In this document: in pieces, positions 39,008-47,527 of the stretch
How the letters are laid out: each line of letters begins with the position of its first letter
How positions within the stretch are numbered: position 1 is the stretch's first letter
Source of the DNA: Trichomonas vaginalis G3
Taxonomy: Eukaryota; Parabasalia; Trichomonadida; Trichomonadidae
Reading direction: 5' to 3'
Length of the DNA stretch: 64,000 bases
Assembly (NCBI RefSeq): GCF_026262505.1
Contig: NC_067203.1
Span: 9,362,001 to 9,426,000 of the forward strand
Notes under the pieces: model-generated
Databases searched by the model: none
What the model was told of the DNA's origin: nothing
What the model saw: only the letters and a program-made list of their open reading frames with translations
Translations under genes and position numbers: made by a program

Positions 39008-39835
39008 ATGGATTTAAATTCATCCACCCCTTATGAAGAATTAGCAGGAGTATATAATACATACGTAGATGATATGATTAATGAAGCATTGAGTGATAAT
39101 AGAAATGCTCTATCTAAGGAAAAATTAATGAAAATTCCATATTCTGAATGTTACTTAAATTCAATCACTGCAGCAATTGGTAAACAAAATAAAGGTAAAA
39201 CATTAACGATATTAAAACAAATTATCATTATTGCTAACACTTCACCCTATTCACATGTGTTAATTTATATCAACCGTTCAGGTTCACCTTCAGATGATAC
39301 ATTTGAATCTTTAAAGCATTTAATCAAAATTCCAATTATTTATTTATCACAAGAAGAAGCAGAAGATTATTTAAAAAACTTTGTAATGTATAAAGAATTA
39401 TATAATACAATCAAGAAGCAAGGATTAGAGGATAAAATTATTGATAAACAACGGGATGAATTATTTGAAACACTTTCTATTTCAAATTTTGATAGAGAAT
39501 TTTTGCATTCACTCATTTTTCTAGATGATGCGGTGAAATCAAAACTAATAACTAATGAGAAATCATATTTTAATCAATTATTAACTCAATGTCGACACAT
39601 TCAGTGTTCATTCTTCATGGCTGTTCAATACTTTAAAGCATTAAGCACAAACATTAAATCAAACCTGTCCACCCTTTTCATTTTCAGTGGTTTTAGTCGT
39701 CAACAGTTGAACGTTATGCTTTATCAAGTGAATTTACCAATGAGCATTAATGAACTTTACACACAATATCAACAATTAGGAGAACATGGAAAAATAATAG
39801 TTGATTTAAATAAAGGTTCCATTAAATTCGAATAA
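39008..39835 (+). CDS. FtsK/HerA-type packaging ATPase (fossil part)
   Basis: A 275-residue frame with a Walker A loop GKQNKGKT (58-65), preceded by a beta strand, and a Walker B strand LIFLDDA (169-175), followed by a QCRHIQCSFFMAVQ-like sensor strand. Size and motif spacing match the A32-like genome-packaging ATPase found in Polintons, virophages and poxviruses. It follows the capsid gene, as expected of the virion module. Confidence 0.85.
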   Translation: MDLNSSTPYEELAGVYNTYVDDMINEALSDNRNALSKEKLMKIPYSECYLNSITAAIGKQNKGKTLTILKQIIIIANTSPYSHVLIYINRSGSPSDDTFESLKHLIKIPIIYLSQEEAEDYLKNFVMYKELYNTIKKQGLEDKIIDKQRDELFETLSISNFDREFLHSLIFLDDAVKSKLITNEKSYFNQLLTQCRHIQCSFFMAVQYFKALSTNIKSNLSTLFIFSGFSRQQLNVMLYQVNLPMSINELYTQYQQLGEHGKIIVDLNKGSIKFE

Positions 39836-39875
39836 CTTTTTATAATTAATTTTTATTTTTTATTTATAATTAAAC

Positions 39876-40748
39876 ATGACAGAAATTGCAAATCTTCTAC
39901 AGGTTCCATTAAAACAAGGAACAAACAAAAAGGGTGCATATAATAGAACTATGAAAGTTCCAGACGGAATGAAAGAATTAGTCCACATTGTTGCCGGTCT
40001 TCAAAAGGATGTTAAACAAATGAGAAACGTTTTAACATTACCAGAAGCTCAAGCATATGCCAAACGTCACGGACCAAATTGGGAAGCACACGAAGCAGAC
40101 ATTACGGGTCCAAATGGAAAACCTGATGGAATAAATGAAGTTTTCGTTACTGATGGTCAAGGAAATATTAAAGTCATAAATGGGTATAAATTAACAATGA
40201 CGGATTATCCTAAACGTAAAGCATATAATGAACATTATCCTATGCAATTTGATGAAAATGGAAAAGCTGTTAAACAATACATTGGAGAAGGTGAAAATGG
40301 TCCAATTAATTCATACCGTCATAATCCATATTCTTACTTCAATGAAGAATTAAATGCTATTGAAGAGGGACCGGATGGATTACCACGATATTCTAACCAG
40401 TTTGATGGTCAATATGCAAATTTAAGACCTGAAATTCCAGCTAAGAAATTCTTTAAAGTTGCTTTATTCGATCCAGTTTTCGCAAATGTTAAAGATGAAC
40501 TTAAACAGCAATTCCAACCAATTATAGTAGCAAGAATTGCATCAGGTGCTTTATCTCAAGCATTCAAAGATTTAATTAAGAAACCATTATATCAGCAACG
40601 AGGTTTAACTTATGATTTAGTTAAGGAATCAGATAAAAGAAAATTTGAGAAATCAATGATTATAAGAATGCAATTAATGAATATATTCGGTCTATTAATT
40701 TCGATGAAAATGCTAAAAATCAACTTCATGAACAAATACAGGAAATAA
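39876..40748 (+). CDS. Polinton conserved-looking protein (fossil part)
   Basis: A frame of about 290 residues directly after the packaging ATPase. The middle has a run of short Gly/Asp/Asn turns ([20 protein letters not shown], then [10 protein letters not shown]) suggesting small beta repeats. The N-terminal 70 residues are helical and basic, and the C-terminal 80 are helical. I do not recognise the family. Position in the virion gene block suggests a structural or assembly role. Confidence 0.5.
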   Translation: MTEIANLLQVPLKQGTNKKGAYNRTMKVPDGMKELVHIVAGLQKDVKQMRNVLTLPEAQAYAKRHGPNWEAHEADITGPNGKPDGINEVFVTDGQGNIKVINGYKLTMTDYPKRKAYNEHYPMQFDENGKAVKQYIGEGENGPINSYRHNPYSYFNEELNAIEEGPDGLPRYSNQFDGQYANLRPEIPAKKFFKVALFDPVFANVKDELKQQFQPIIVARIASGALSQAFKDLIKKPLYQQRGLTYDLVKESDKRKFEKSMIIRMQLMNIFGLLISMKMLKINFMNKYRK

Positions 40749-40806
40749 TAGATTCAAAAGTTCCAGCAAAATAAAAGTTTAAATATATTTTTTTATTCGA
40801 ATATAA

Positions 40807-41508
40807 ATGAGAAGACGTTTCACTAGTCAAAAGAACACTAACGCAAAAGCAGAGATTACGGTTGGTTATAACGTAAATGATGATAAATCACGAATTATTC
40901 AAAATGTTAAAGTTAATGTTAGTCCTGAATTAACAAGGTCAGCAACTCAACCAAATTTATTAACTCGTGACTTACCGAAGAATGAGGAGAATGAAGAAAA
41001 CCATGAGAATGGAGACCCAATCATTTTATCTGAACCTGGTAAAGAACCTGTTGAAATTCCCACTTATCCAACATACCCCCCACCTCTTTCATCAAACATC
41101 GAGAACCCAGGAATCTACGATTACAGTCGCAATGCGCCATATAAAATAGACATTAATTCTGAATTAATGAAAATTTACCGTGATATCATAACTGATAATT
41201 ATGATTCAATAATAAATTTAATTGACCAATCCGGTTTAATTATTTTACCTTATGAATCATTAATTCACATTATCGCCATTCTTTGTGATGTTCAAGATTC
41301 AGACGTGAAGATTCAATTTTTCATAGATGATGAGGTTTCATGCTGCGGAACAGTTGCAAAAATAAATCCTATAAAGGATATTAGCACAATTAAGATATCA
41401 AAGAACGGAACAACAACTGAACTTCATTTAACATATAATGATATTTATAATAAAATAGTTGATGAATATAAAATATCACTTGAAAAATTCTTTGTTAAGG
41501 CTATTTAA
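40807..41508 (+). CDS. Polinton hypothetical protein (fossil part)
   Basis: A frame of about 233 residues. The basic N-terminus (MRRRF) is followed by an acidic low-complexity linker (NEENEENHENGDP), a Pro/Tyr-rich stretch (PTYPTYPPPL) and a folded C-terminal region of about 120 residues with alternating strands. Not recognised. A TTTTTTTATTCG promoter-like run precedes its ATG. Confidence 0.45.
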   Translation: MRRRFTSQKNTNAKAEITVGYNVNDDKSRIIQNVKVNVSPELTRSATQPNLLTRDLPKNEENEENHENGDPIILSEPGKEPVEIPTYPTYPPPLSSNIENPGIYDYSRNAPYKIDINSELMKIYRDIITDNYDSIINLIDQSGLIILPYESLIHIIAILCDVQDSDVKIQFFIDDEVSCCGTVAKINPIKDISTIKISKNGTTTELHLTYNDIYNKIVDEYKISLEKFFVKAI

Positions 41509-41984
41509 TATTCAAGCATTAACATTATCGAATAATAATCCTTTGAATCATAATCGATAATAATTGACCTTTCACCAGTTTCTATCGTTTGTTTTATTTC
41601 TTTTTGTTCCCCACTATCCGGATCGGTCATTGTAATTGTTTTTGTTATAGTATCAGCTTTATCTTTAACTTCAATCTTTTTTCCATCGGGATATTTAAAC
41701 CAAAATTCCAAAAATTCGATATTGTCAATCTGTTCATATTTTAATCTATCAATTACATTTTTAATACCATCTGAAAATCTTATGAAATGGTCATTATATG
41801 GGTTTGATTGAACTAAATTTGAATGAAGTGAAATATAACCTGATGATGAATATGACATCGACTCATATTTTCTGAAAACACTAAAATTTATAACATGAAT
41901 GAATTTCTTATTCGTTGAATTTATGAATTCTTGAGGTAATCTTATTCTAGTTTTATTTATCACTGGAAAATAACGCTTTACCAT
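41505..41984 (-). CDS. Polinton hypothetical, beta-rich (fossil part)
   Basis: A frame of about 159 residues on the minus strand, tail to tail with the preceding gene. It is rich in beta-type strands and Ser/Tyr/Ile, with a TIT-repeat strand pair (ADTITKTITMTDPDSGEQKE). Not recognised; a small virion or jelly-roll protein is possible. Confidence 0.4.
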   Translation of the reverse strand: MVKRYFPVINKTRIRLPQEFINSTNKKFIHVINFSVFRKYESMSYSSSGYISLHSNLVQSNPYNDHFIRFSDGIKNVIDRLKYEQIDNIEFLEFWFKYPDGKKIEVKDKADTITKTITMTDPDSGEQKEIKQTIETGERSIIIDYDSKDYYSIMLMLEY

Positions 41985-42005
41985 ATTTTTAATCGTAATA
42001 AAAAA

Positions 42006-42743
42006 ATGTCAATTATCAATATTATTTCGAATAATAACTGTGAATTAAATTTAACAGTTAGCGGAATTTATAATGTTACTCTCGTTTCTGTGAGTGGTAA
42101 ATTTAATCCCATTCTTTTAGACCCTTCAGATTATATATCATTTATTAAAGATGACCATGAGCCGCATAGCGGCGGGGTCGTAGACCTAAAAACGTATGAT
42201 ATGTATATAAATAATGTGATAACGAAATGGGATATTAACATGATTTTAAGTTATTTAAATGAATCATTTATCGTATGGTATGAAGAAAATTTTAAATCAA
42301 AACCTGATAAACTTTTTGAACTTGATGAAATAAATAACCTTATTAAATTTCCGCTGAAAATTAAATTTTGTACTCCTCGTCTTCGTTCATTGTTGGGGAT
42401 ATTAAATTTTGAAAAAGATGTTGGGGATGTTTTGTATTCTGACACTGGTTCTAATTTCATTTTAATCAAATGTGATAAAGTTAATACCCCAATGAGATTT
42501 TCACATCAAACATTAGACCCTAACTCTTACCCATCAATACAAAACATTTTATCCATCAACTTAAACATATTTTCTTTATCATATCCCTTTCAATTATCCG
42601 GGAATTCATTTATTCTTCATTCAAAAGATTTATCAAATATTAAATTTAGAATAACTGACCTATTTGATTGTGATTTAGAATTTATGAATGAAATATTATG
42701 GCAATTTCAAATAGAAAAAATAGCTGATGAGATAACAGATTAA
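42006..42743 (+). CDS. Polinton hypothetical, candidate minor capsid (fossil part)
   Basis: A frame of about 245 residues with an all-beta look (NCELNLTVSGIYNVTLVSVS at the start; SNFILIKCDKV further on). Size and place next to other virion-like genes would suit the single jelly-roll minor capsid (penton) protein, but no diagnostic motif is seen. A short GC-rich palindromic stretch (about 42158-42188, containing GCCGCATAGCGGC) lies inside the frame. Confidence 0.4.
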   Translation: MSIINIISNNNCELNLTVSGIYNVTLVSVSGKFNPILLDPSDYISFIKDDHEPHSGGVVDLKTYDMYINNVITKWDINMILSYLNESFIVWYEENFKSKPDKLFELDEINNLIKFPLKIKFCTPRLRSLLGILNFEKDVGDVLYSDTGSNFILIKCDKVNTPMRFSHQTLDPNSYPSIQNILSINLNIFSLSYPFQLSGNSFILHSKDLSNIKFRITDLFDCDLEFMNEILWQFQIEKIADEITD

Positions 42744-42767
42744 ATATTTATTTTTAAATCGTAATAA

Positions 42768-44570
42768 ATGATTAAACAACAGCAACCACAGACCATTACA
42801 TACGCCATATATGCATATAATTCAAAGACGGCAGAACAAACGCAAATGTTGAAATATGGAGATTTGGAGATAGTATTGAAAAATGACCATTTCGAATTCG
42901 TTTGCAAAGGTGGTGCAGTGATATCAAATATAAAAGAAATTTTATTTATGAATTCAAAAATTAAAGGAATAACGGATGATATAACATCAATTCCACCAGA
43001 AGAACAAAGATATTACGCATTAAATGCATTTCCTAAAGTTTTGAAGATTGGAAGATTTAATTTAAATGAGGAATTCATAAAAGGTTTCCTAAATGACATA
43101 ATGAAGAAAGCAGATAAGGAATACGTTCATACTGAGTTCGCATATGTGGCAAGTGTGTTAGCAAAGAAAGCAGATAAGGAATATGTTAATGAAAAAGATA
43201 ATGAAATTATAAAAAGGGTTGAATGGTACCATGAACGGACATCGAAGATTTTAGAAGGTAAAGCCAATACAGGGTGGGTTTCAGGATGTTTAGACCTTAA
43301 AGCGGATAAAACTTATGTTAACGATGAGTTAGCAAAGAAGGCAGATAAGGAATACGTTAACGATGAGTTAAATAAGAAGTCAGATAAAACATATGTTAAC
43401 GATGAGTTAAATAAGAAGTCAGATAAAACATATGTTAACGATGAGTTAGCAAAGAAGGCAGATAAGGAATATGTTAACGATGAGTTAGCAAAGAAGGCAG
43501 ATAAGGAATATGTTAACGATGAGTTAGCAAAGAAAGCAGATATATCATTTGTTAACGAAATATACCAAAGTTTAGTTGGAACAAAAAATATTGAAACTAT
43601 TGTTGGCGACTTTTCTGTCAATGAAGAAAACAAATATTTTAGATGGGAGTTTGTACAGTCCTTAAGAAATGGTATACGGTATAAACTCATTCCGAAAAAT
43701 AACAATGAAATGTATGTAGGCTATATAAAGAATAATGGCACACAAGTTAAAGTTCCATTAGACAACAACTGCTACTTAAACTTATATGGAGACGAACAAA
43801 AGAAATATTTAAGAGTTTATGAAATGACGGATATGACATTGTCTAACGTAGCTCCAGCACCGTATTATTATGACTATGGTGTTGACGCACATGTAGACCC
43901 AAAAAAGCAAACATTATATTTAGATTATTATAGATATAAAAGATATAATGCAATAGAAAAAACGAGAATAGTATACTATTATGAAGATGACAAAAATAAA
44001 TATTATAGTCAAGATTTTACATACCCTGAAAACATAAGATTATATTATAAAAAATATTCTGACACAAACCAGAAGAAACCCGAAATAGTTACACTATATT
44101 TTAAGTTCAAAAGAGACAATCCTATAATATCTCATATGTTTGATTTAATGAACCCAGTAGGTTCTATTTATACATCTATGGATGTGAGAGGTCCTCAAGC
44201 AATGTTTGGTGTTGGTGCATGGGAACAAATAGTCGACAGGTTTTTGTATTGTGCAAACTCTTCAAAGGAAACAGGGGGAAGTAAAACAATTACGGGTGAA
44301 AATTTACCTGCACACAGTCACTACATAGATTTAAGCACATCTCAAGCAGGTTGGCATAAGCATAGATATTGGGATTGGTCAGGAATGACAAAAGGTAAAG
44401 GATATGATGTTAAAGACAACGTTAAGTTTGCCATAAATTGTTACTGGAGTGACACTCAGGGAGAAGGAAACCATACACATCGCGTTTCAGGATATACACA
44501 AACAACGGGACAAAGTAAAGATTACATGCCACCATTTATGACTGTATTCGCATGGTATAGAGTTCAATGA
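42768..44570 (+). CDS. Fibre-like protein with phage tail-collar end (fossil part)
   Basis: A 600-residue frame in three parts. Residues 1-110: an N-terminal domain, perhaps for attachment. Residues about 115-265: repeated 13-residue units around KKADKEYVNDELA, encoded by 39-bp direct repeats, which look like a trimeric coiled shaft as in phage tail fibres. Residues about 270-600: a beta-rich region that ends like a phage tail-collar/receptor-binding tip. That end has NPVGSIYTSMD, then MFGVGAWEQI, ENLPAHSH and later HKH and HTH pairs of the sort that bind metal in phage T4 short-fibre-type tips. A spike or fibre for host attachment is the natural reading. Such a gene is not part of the standard Polinton set. 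Confidence 0.75.
   Translation: MIKQQQPQTITYAIYAYNSKTAEQTQMLKYGDLEIVLKNDHFEFVCKGGAVISNIKEILFMNSKIKGITDDITSIPPEEQRYYALNAFPKVLKIGRFNLNEEFIKGFLNDIMKKADKEYVHTEFAYVASVLAKKADKEYVNEKDNEIIKRVEWYHERTSKILEGKANTGWVSGCLDLKADKTYVNDELAKKADKEYVNDELNKKSDKTYVNDELNKKSDKTYVNDELAKKADKEYVNDELAKKADKEYVNDELAKKADISFVNEIYQSLVGTKNIETIVGDFSVNEENKYFRWEFVQSLRNGIRYKLIPKNNNEMYVGYIKNNGTQVKVPLDNNCYLNLYGDEQKKYLRVYEMTDMTLSNVAPAPYYYDYGVDAHVDPKKQTLYLDYYRYKRYNAIEKTRIVYYYEDDKNKYYSQDFTYPENIRLYYKKYSDTNQKKPEIVTLYFKFKRDNPIISHMFDLMNPVGSIYTSMDVRGPQAMFGVGAWEQIVDRFLYCANSSKETGGSKTITGENLPAHSHYIDLSTSQAGWHKHRYWDWSGMTKGKGYDVKDNVKFAINCYWSDTQGEGNHTHRVSGYTQTTGQSKDYMPPFMTVFAWYRVQ
43303..43560 (+). repeat. 39-bp coding tandem repeat in fibre gene
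   Basis: About seven copies of a 39-bp unit that includes GATAAGGAATATGTTAACGA, encoding the 13-residue shaft unit. Looser copies occur upstream near 43105-43190. Copy number in such repeats usually changes by slippage. Confidence 0.85.
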
Positions 44571-44665
44571 ACGCTCAATGTTTGTGAAACAAACTTTAGA
44601 ACGGACTGAAAGTCCTGAGCTCCAAAAGAGCAAACGGTATAATTTAAATTTTTATTTTAGTATAA

Positions 44666-44819
44666 ATGAAGATTCTACCATATGGTGTTATTGGAAGAGA
44701 TAAAGATGGAAACCCAATATTTTGATCCAAAGTTAAAATTCAAGTTACTGACAAGACAACAACTTGAAAAGTTGCTGAAACCAAAACAGGATGAGAAAAT
44801 GAGAAAGAAAAAAATTTAA
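44666..44819 (+). CDS. Short Polinton open frames (fossil part)
   Basis: Two very short frames lie here behind the usual element promoter run (ATTTAAATTTTTATTTT). One is 19 residues (44666-44725) and the other 37 residues, basic and helical (44706-44819). The leader upstream (about 44586-44660) is repeated at 49361-49441 before another short gene, so this is a real expression unit type, but function is unknown. Confidence 0.35.
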
Positions 44820-44845
44820 ATTATGTAATTTTATTTTTATCATAA

Positions 44846-45028
44846 ATGACAAAATTAATTAAGCCAACTATTTCTAAATTAATGTTACCAATGAAATCAT
44901 TTCATGGAGTACTTATCCCAGGTTCTTCACAATTAGCCGGGGCAAGTGTTGTGACTCAAGGTGGAACATTAGCGAATCCATTCAAATTATTAACTAAAGA
45001 TGAAGTTAATAAAATGATGATAAAATAA
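44846..45028 (+). CDS. Small Polinton protein, 60 aa (fossil part)
   Basis: A 60-residue frame just after the run TTTTATTTTTATCATAA. It has a Pro/Gly-rich centre (SFHGVLIPGSSQLAGASVVT) and a Lys-rich C-terminus. Not recognised. Confidence 0.4.
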   Translation: MTKLIKPTISKLMLPMKSFHGVLIPGSSQLAGASVVTQGGTLANPFKLLTKDEVNKMMIK

Positions 45029-45052
45029 CTGATAACAAAATTTTATTTCACT

Positions 45053-45240
45053 GCTACCATGTTACCATGTGCTACCATGACAATTAACTTCTTTTAAAAA
45101 TGATGACAACAGTCACTGTGTGACGAGACCTGAAGGTCTTGACATTTTGACAACATCACTGTAAATATGATGCAGTCCAAAAATAAAGTTAGTTTTAAAA
45201 TTATTTTTATTTATTTTTTATTTTGTATGTAAGAACAGAA
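45053..45240 (+). promoter_or_regulatory. Iteron block and control region before KilA-N gene
   Basis: Contains three GCTACCAT-like iterons (45053-45077), a GTCAC/GTGAC palindrome near 45111-45124, AGACCTGAAGGTCT (45126-45139) and a run (about 45167-45228) containing CAGTCCAAAAATAAAG and TTATTTTTTATTTTG. The last run is repeated in inverse before the primase gene (48819-48880). The two genes thus share control DNA; operator, origin or both are possible. Confidence 0.65.
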
Positions 45241-45903
45241 ATGTCAGTCGAAGCAAAAACATTCACGAACAAATCAAATGGCGAAACATTCACAAAAGGC
45301 ACTTATAATGGTATTGAAGTCTTACGTAGAGACAAGGATGGTTACATTAATGCAACAAAGATGTGTCAGCAGTTTAGGAAAGACTTTAGAAAGTTGTTGG
45401 AAAATAAGTCCTGGGAAGAGTATTATAAGGCGTTTTGTGAAGAATATAGCAACCGCCGGAATTCGGACAGTTGCTTTTTATACAAAATTCATGCAGGAAT
45501 TCCTGATGAAATCAAACAGGTTAGAGGAACGTATGTAGACCCAAGACTTATAAACTATATAGCAATGTGGGCTTCTCCAAAATATTGCATAGCAGTTGGA
45601 AAAATTATGGACTCCATAGACAAAAAAGTTCATGAGAAATTAGATGAAGAAGAACTCGAAGATACAGTAGAAAATGCTAAACCTTTGTTTGAAGAAGAAG
45701 TTGGAAAAATGTGCGAAAAACAATTAGAACATGAACGTGAGATATGTTATGGTTATAGAGATTCTCCATACGAACTAGACCAATGGGAACAAGAAGATTT
45801 AAAGAGAGAATTTAGAGAATATGAACTCGCTAAGATAGCATTTGAAGCTGCAGAAAAGAAGTTAAAAGTTTGGGGTTGTTTTGTACAAAAATATTGTGAG
45901 TAA
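45241..45903 (+). CDS. KilA-N domain protein (fossil part)
   Basis: A frame of about 220 residues with a KilA-N (APSES-like) DNA-binding domain: YINATKMC near residue 33 and RGTYVDPRLINYIAMWAS further on, the usual start and end of that domain in phages and large DNA viruses. A long charged helix follows (about 125-220). The start is placed at MSVEAK because it follows the element-type leader; an ATG 18 bases upstream is also in frame. KilA-N proteins bind DNA as regulators. The iteron-rich DNA directly upstream is an obvious candidate site, by inference. Confidence 0.85.
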   Translation: MSVEAKTFTNKSNGETFTKGTYNGIEVLRRDKDGYINATKMCQQFRKDFRKLLENKSWEEYYKAFCEEYSNRRNSDSCFLYKIHAGIPDEIKQVRGTYVDPRLINYIAMWASPKYCIAVGKIMDSIDKKVHEKLDEEELEDTVENAKPLFEEEVGKMCEKQLEHEREICYGYRDSPYELDQWEQEDLKREFREYELAKIAFEAAEKKLKVWGCFVQKYCE

Positions 45904-46034
45904 ATGAACCATTTATTTTTGGTCAAAGCTTCCACGAGAGAAAAGATTCCTCATTTGCTAAGGATTCCAAAAATGAAAAAATCATTGATTTCAGCTGAGA
46001 AAAAACAGCAAAAACCCTTCTTCCACGGGAACAA

Positions 46035-46078
46035 AGAAATAAAGAAGAAATAAAGAAGAAATAAAGAAGAAATAAAGT
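46035..46078. repeat. 11-bp microsatellite
   Basis: About four tandem copies of AAATAAAGAAG between the KilA-N gene and the tRNA-like segment inside the Polinton. Confidence 0.75.
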
Positions 46079-46170
46079 AAATTTTTTATTTATTCCCGTG
46101 GAAGATAGAGCACTTTTATGATACTTTTTATTCACGACAAACAAGACAAACAAAGAAAATAAGAAAATAC

Positions 46171-46243
46171 GGCGCTGTCGCGGTTCGAACCACAGACCTT
46201 GACCCCTCCATAACACCACCTTAGACCACTGTGCTACGTAGCC
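46171..46243 (-). tRNA. tRNA-like segment, degenerate
   Basis: A 73-base minus-strand segment with a good RNA polymerase III A box (TAGCACAGTGG, from base 8) and B box (GGTTCGAACC, from about base 53) at normal tRNA spacing. The ends are GGC and GCC. However, only part of the D stem pairs, the acceptor stem fails after three pairs, and no 5-bp anticodon stem can be drawn, so it is not a normal tRNA. It may be a decayed tRNA, a tRNA-derived SINE head or a pol III promoter. It lies inside the Polinton. Confidence 0.35.
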
Positions 46244-46320
46244 TGTCGACATAAGATTTTATAAATTGCATATTTGACGTAAATTTATTTCCCAGTTATT
46301 CAAAAATAATTAATTATTGA

Positions 46321-46436
46321 ATAACCGAAGGTGCTACCATGCTACCATGTGCTACCAGGTCATTTAACTTCTCTGAAAAAGTGTGACAACAGTCACTGTG
46401 TGACGAGACCTGAAGGTCTTGACATTTTGACAACAG
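46321..46436. repeat. Iteron/palindrome block, middle copy
   Basis: Same orientation as the block at 45053: GGTGCTACCATGCTACCAT iterons, GTGTGACAACAGTCACTG, and AGACCTGAAGGTCT followed by GACATTTTGACAACA. It is an inverse copy of the units at 48884-49365. Confidence 0.85.
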
Positions 46437-46492
46437 TCATGAAAGGATTAATGCAAAAATAAATTCCAATCATACTTTATAAAGCTAGACCT

Positions 46493-47527
46493 TCAGGTCT
46501 CGCCGCTTAGCGGCTCATTTACAGGTATTTCATCATCAGTAAATGATTCCTCATTATCGTTTGGTTCAACCTGTTTATATAATCCTTTCATTTCTTCTTT
46601 CAAAACATAATACCATGTTTGTTTACCGTCTATTCTTCTATGTTTCCTATCACATTTATCCTTAATACTCATTTGAAAGTTTTTGTCTTTCATGTCTGAT
46701 GGTTTGCAGAATAGAGCATTTTCACACGTCATACCTGCACACAATTCATCATAATGTGTATTTATCCATACATCTAAAGGATTTGATGATAATTCAATTA
46801 AATCTTGTTTGGCTTCAGTCATCGGTATGATTCGTACATTAAATGATGAAAGGTCGTAATTGATAAAATACGTCAGTAAATTATCATAAAATTCCTTTGT
46901 GCATGAATCCATCAAATTCTTGAAGTAATCAAATTGACCCTTGAATTTACCATTAACTCTTAAAACTACGTATCTTCTGTCTCCAACTTCAATTTTGACA
47001 GGGTAGACGTTGTTAGTTACGAAAATGAAGTTTGCAACGTTCTGAGCTGTTCTTCTGGGTTGATTCTTTTCATTAATTCTTATCTCATTATCCGTAATAA
47101 TTGATTTCAAAGCGTTGAAGTTTGCGAGTCTGTCTTCACCCACATTCTTGAGTTCATTAAGTACAAGAAACATTTTATTTTCAACTACTGAATTGAAATT
47201 ACCCGTTAGCTCACTTATTTCGGTAATGTTTTTACATGAATAACCAGCGAGAAGTTCAGAAATAATGTCTGTAAATCTGTTTTTACCTGTTCCCTGAAGT
47301 CCTTTCAAAATAATTGCTGTTTCATTCTTGATTCCGGGATGTTGAATCATTGATGCAATCCAGCCGAGAAGGTATTTATACACTTCATCGTTATTATCAC
47401 AAATGGCTTCTTTAATGAAATTCATAAACATCTCAATTTTTGAGTAATCTGGTTTTTCGAGAACGTTGTATTTATAACCTTGAAACGTTTGAGAAAACAT
47501 CTGGGGAATCAGATTTAAAGCAAACAC
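46493..47527 (-). CDS. SF3 helicase piece (fossil part)
   Basis: A frame of about 344 residues with an SF3/D5-type helicase core: Walker A KGLQGTGKN (about 75-83), a Walker B strand MFLVLNELKN, and a later NFIFVTNN sensor-type strand followed by GDRRYVVLRV. This matches the helicase half of viral primase-helicases. The C-terminal few residues come from a palindromic mini-repeat. It adjoins the primase piece; the region looks broken or split. Confidence 0.85.
   Translation of the reverse strand: MFALNLIPQMFSQTFQGYKYNVLEKPDYSKIEMFMNFIKEAICDNNDEVYKYLLGWIASMIQHPGIKNETAIILKGLQGTGKNRFTDIISELLAGYSCKNITEISELTGNFNSVVENKMFLVLNELKNVGEDRLANFNALKSIITDNEIRINEKNQPRRTAQNVANFIFVTNNVYPVKIEVGDRRYVVLRVNGKFKGQFDYFKNLMDSCTKEFYDNLLTYFINYDLSSFNVRIIPMTEAKQDLIELSSNPLDVWINTHYDELCAGMTCENALFCKPSDMKDKNFQMSIKDKCDRKHRRIDGKQTWYYVLKEEMKGLYKQVEPNDNEESFTDDEIPVNEPLSGET

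Noticed and set aside
45923-46252. 109-codon frame over the tRNA-like segment
   Set aside because: Its N-terminal part is a read-through of the tRNA-like DNA and the rest is low-complexity; not a gene.
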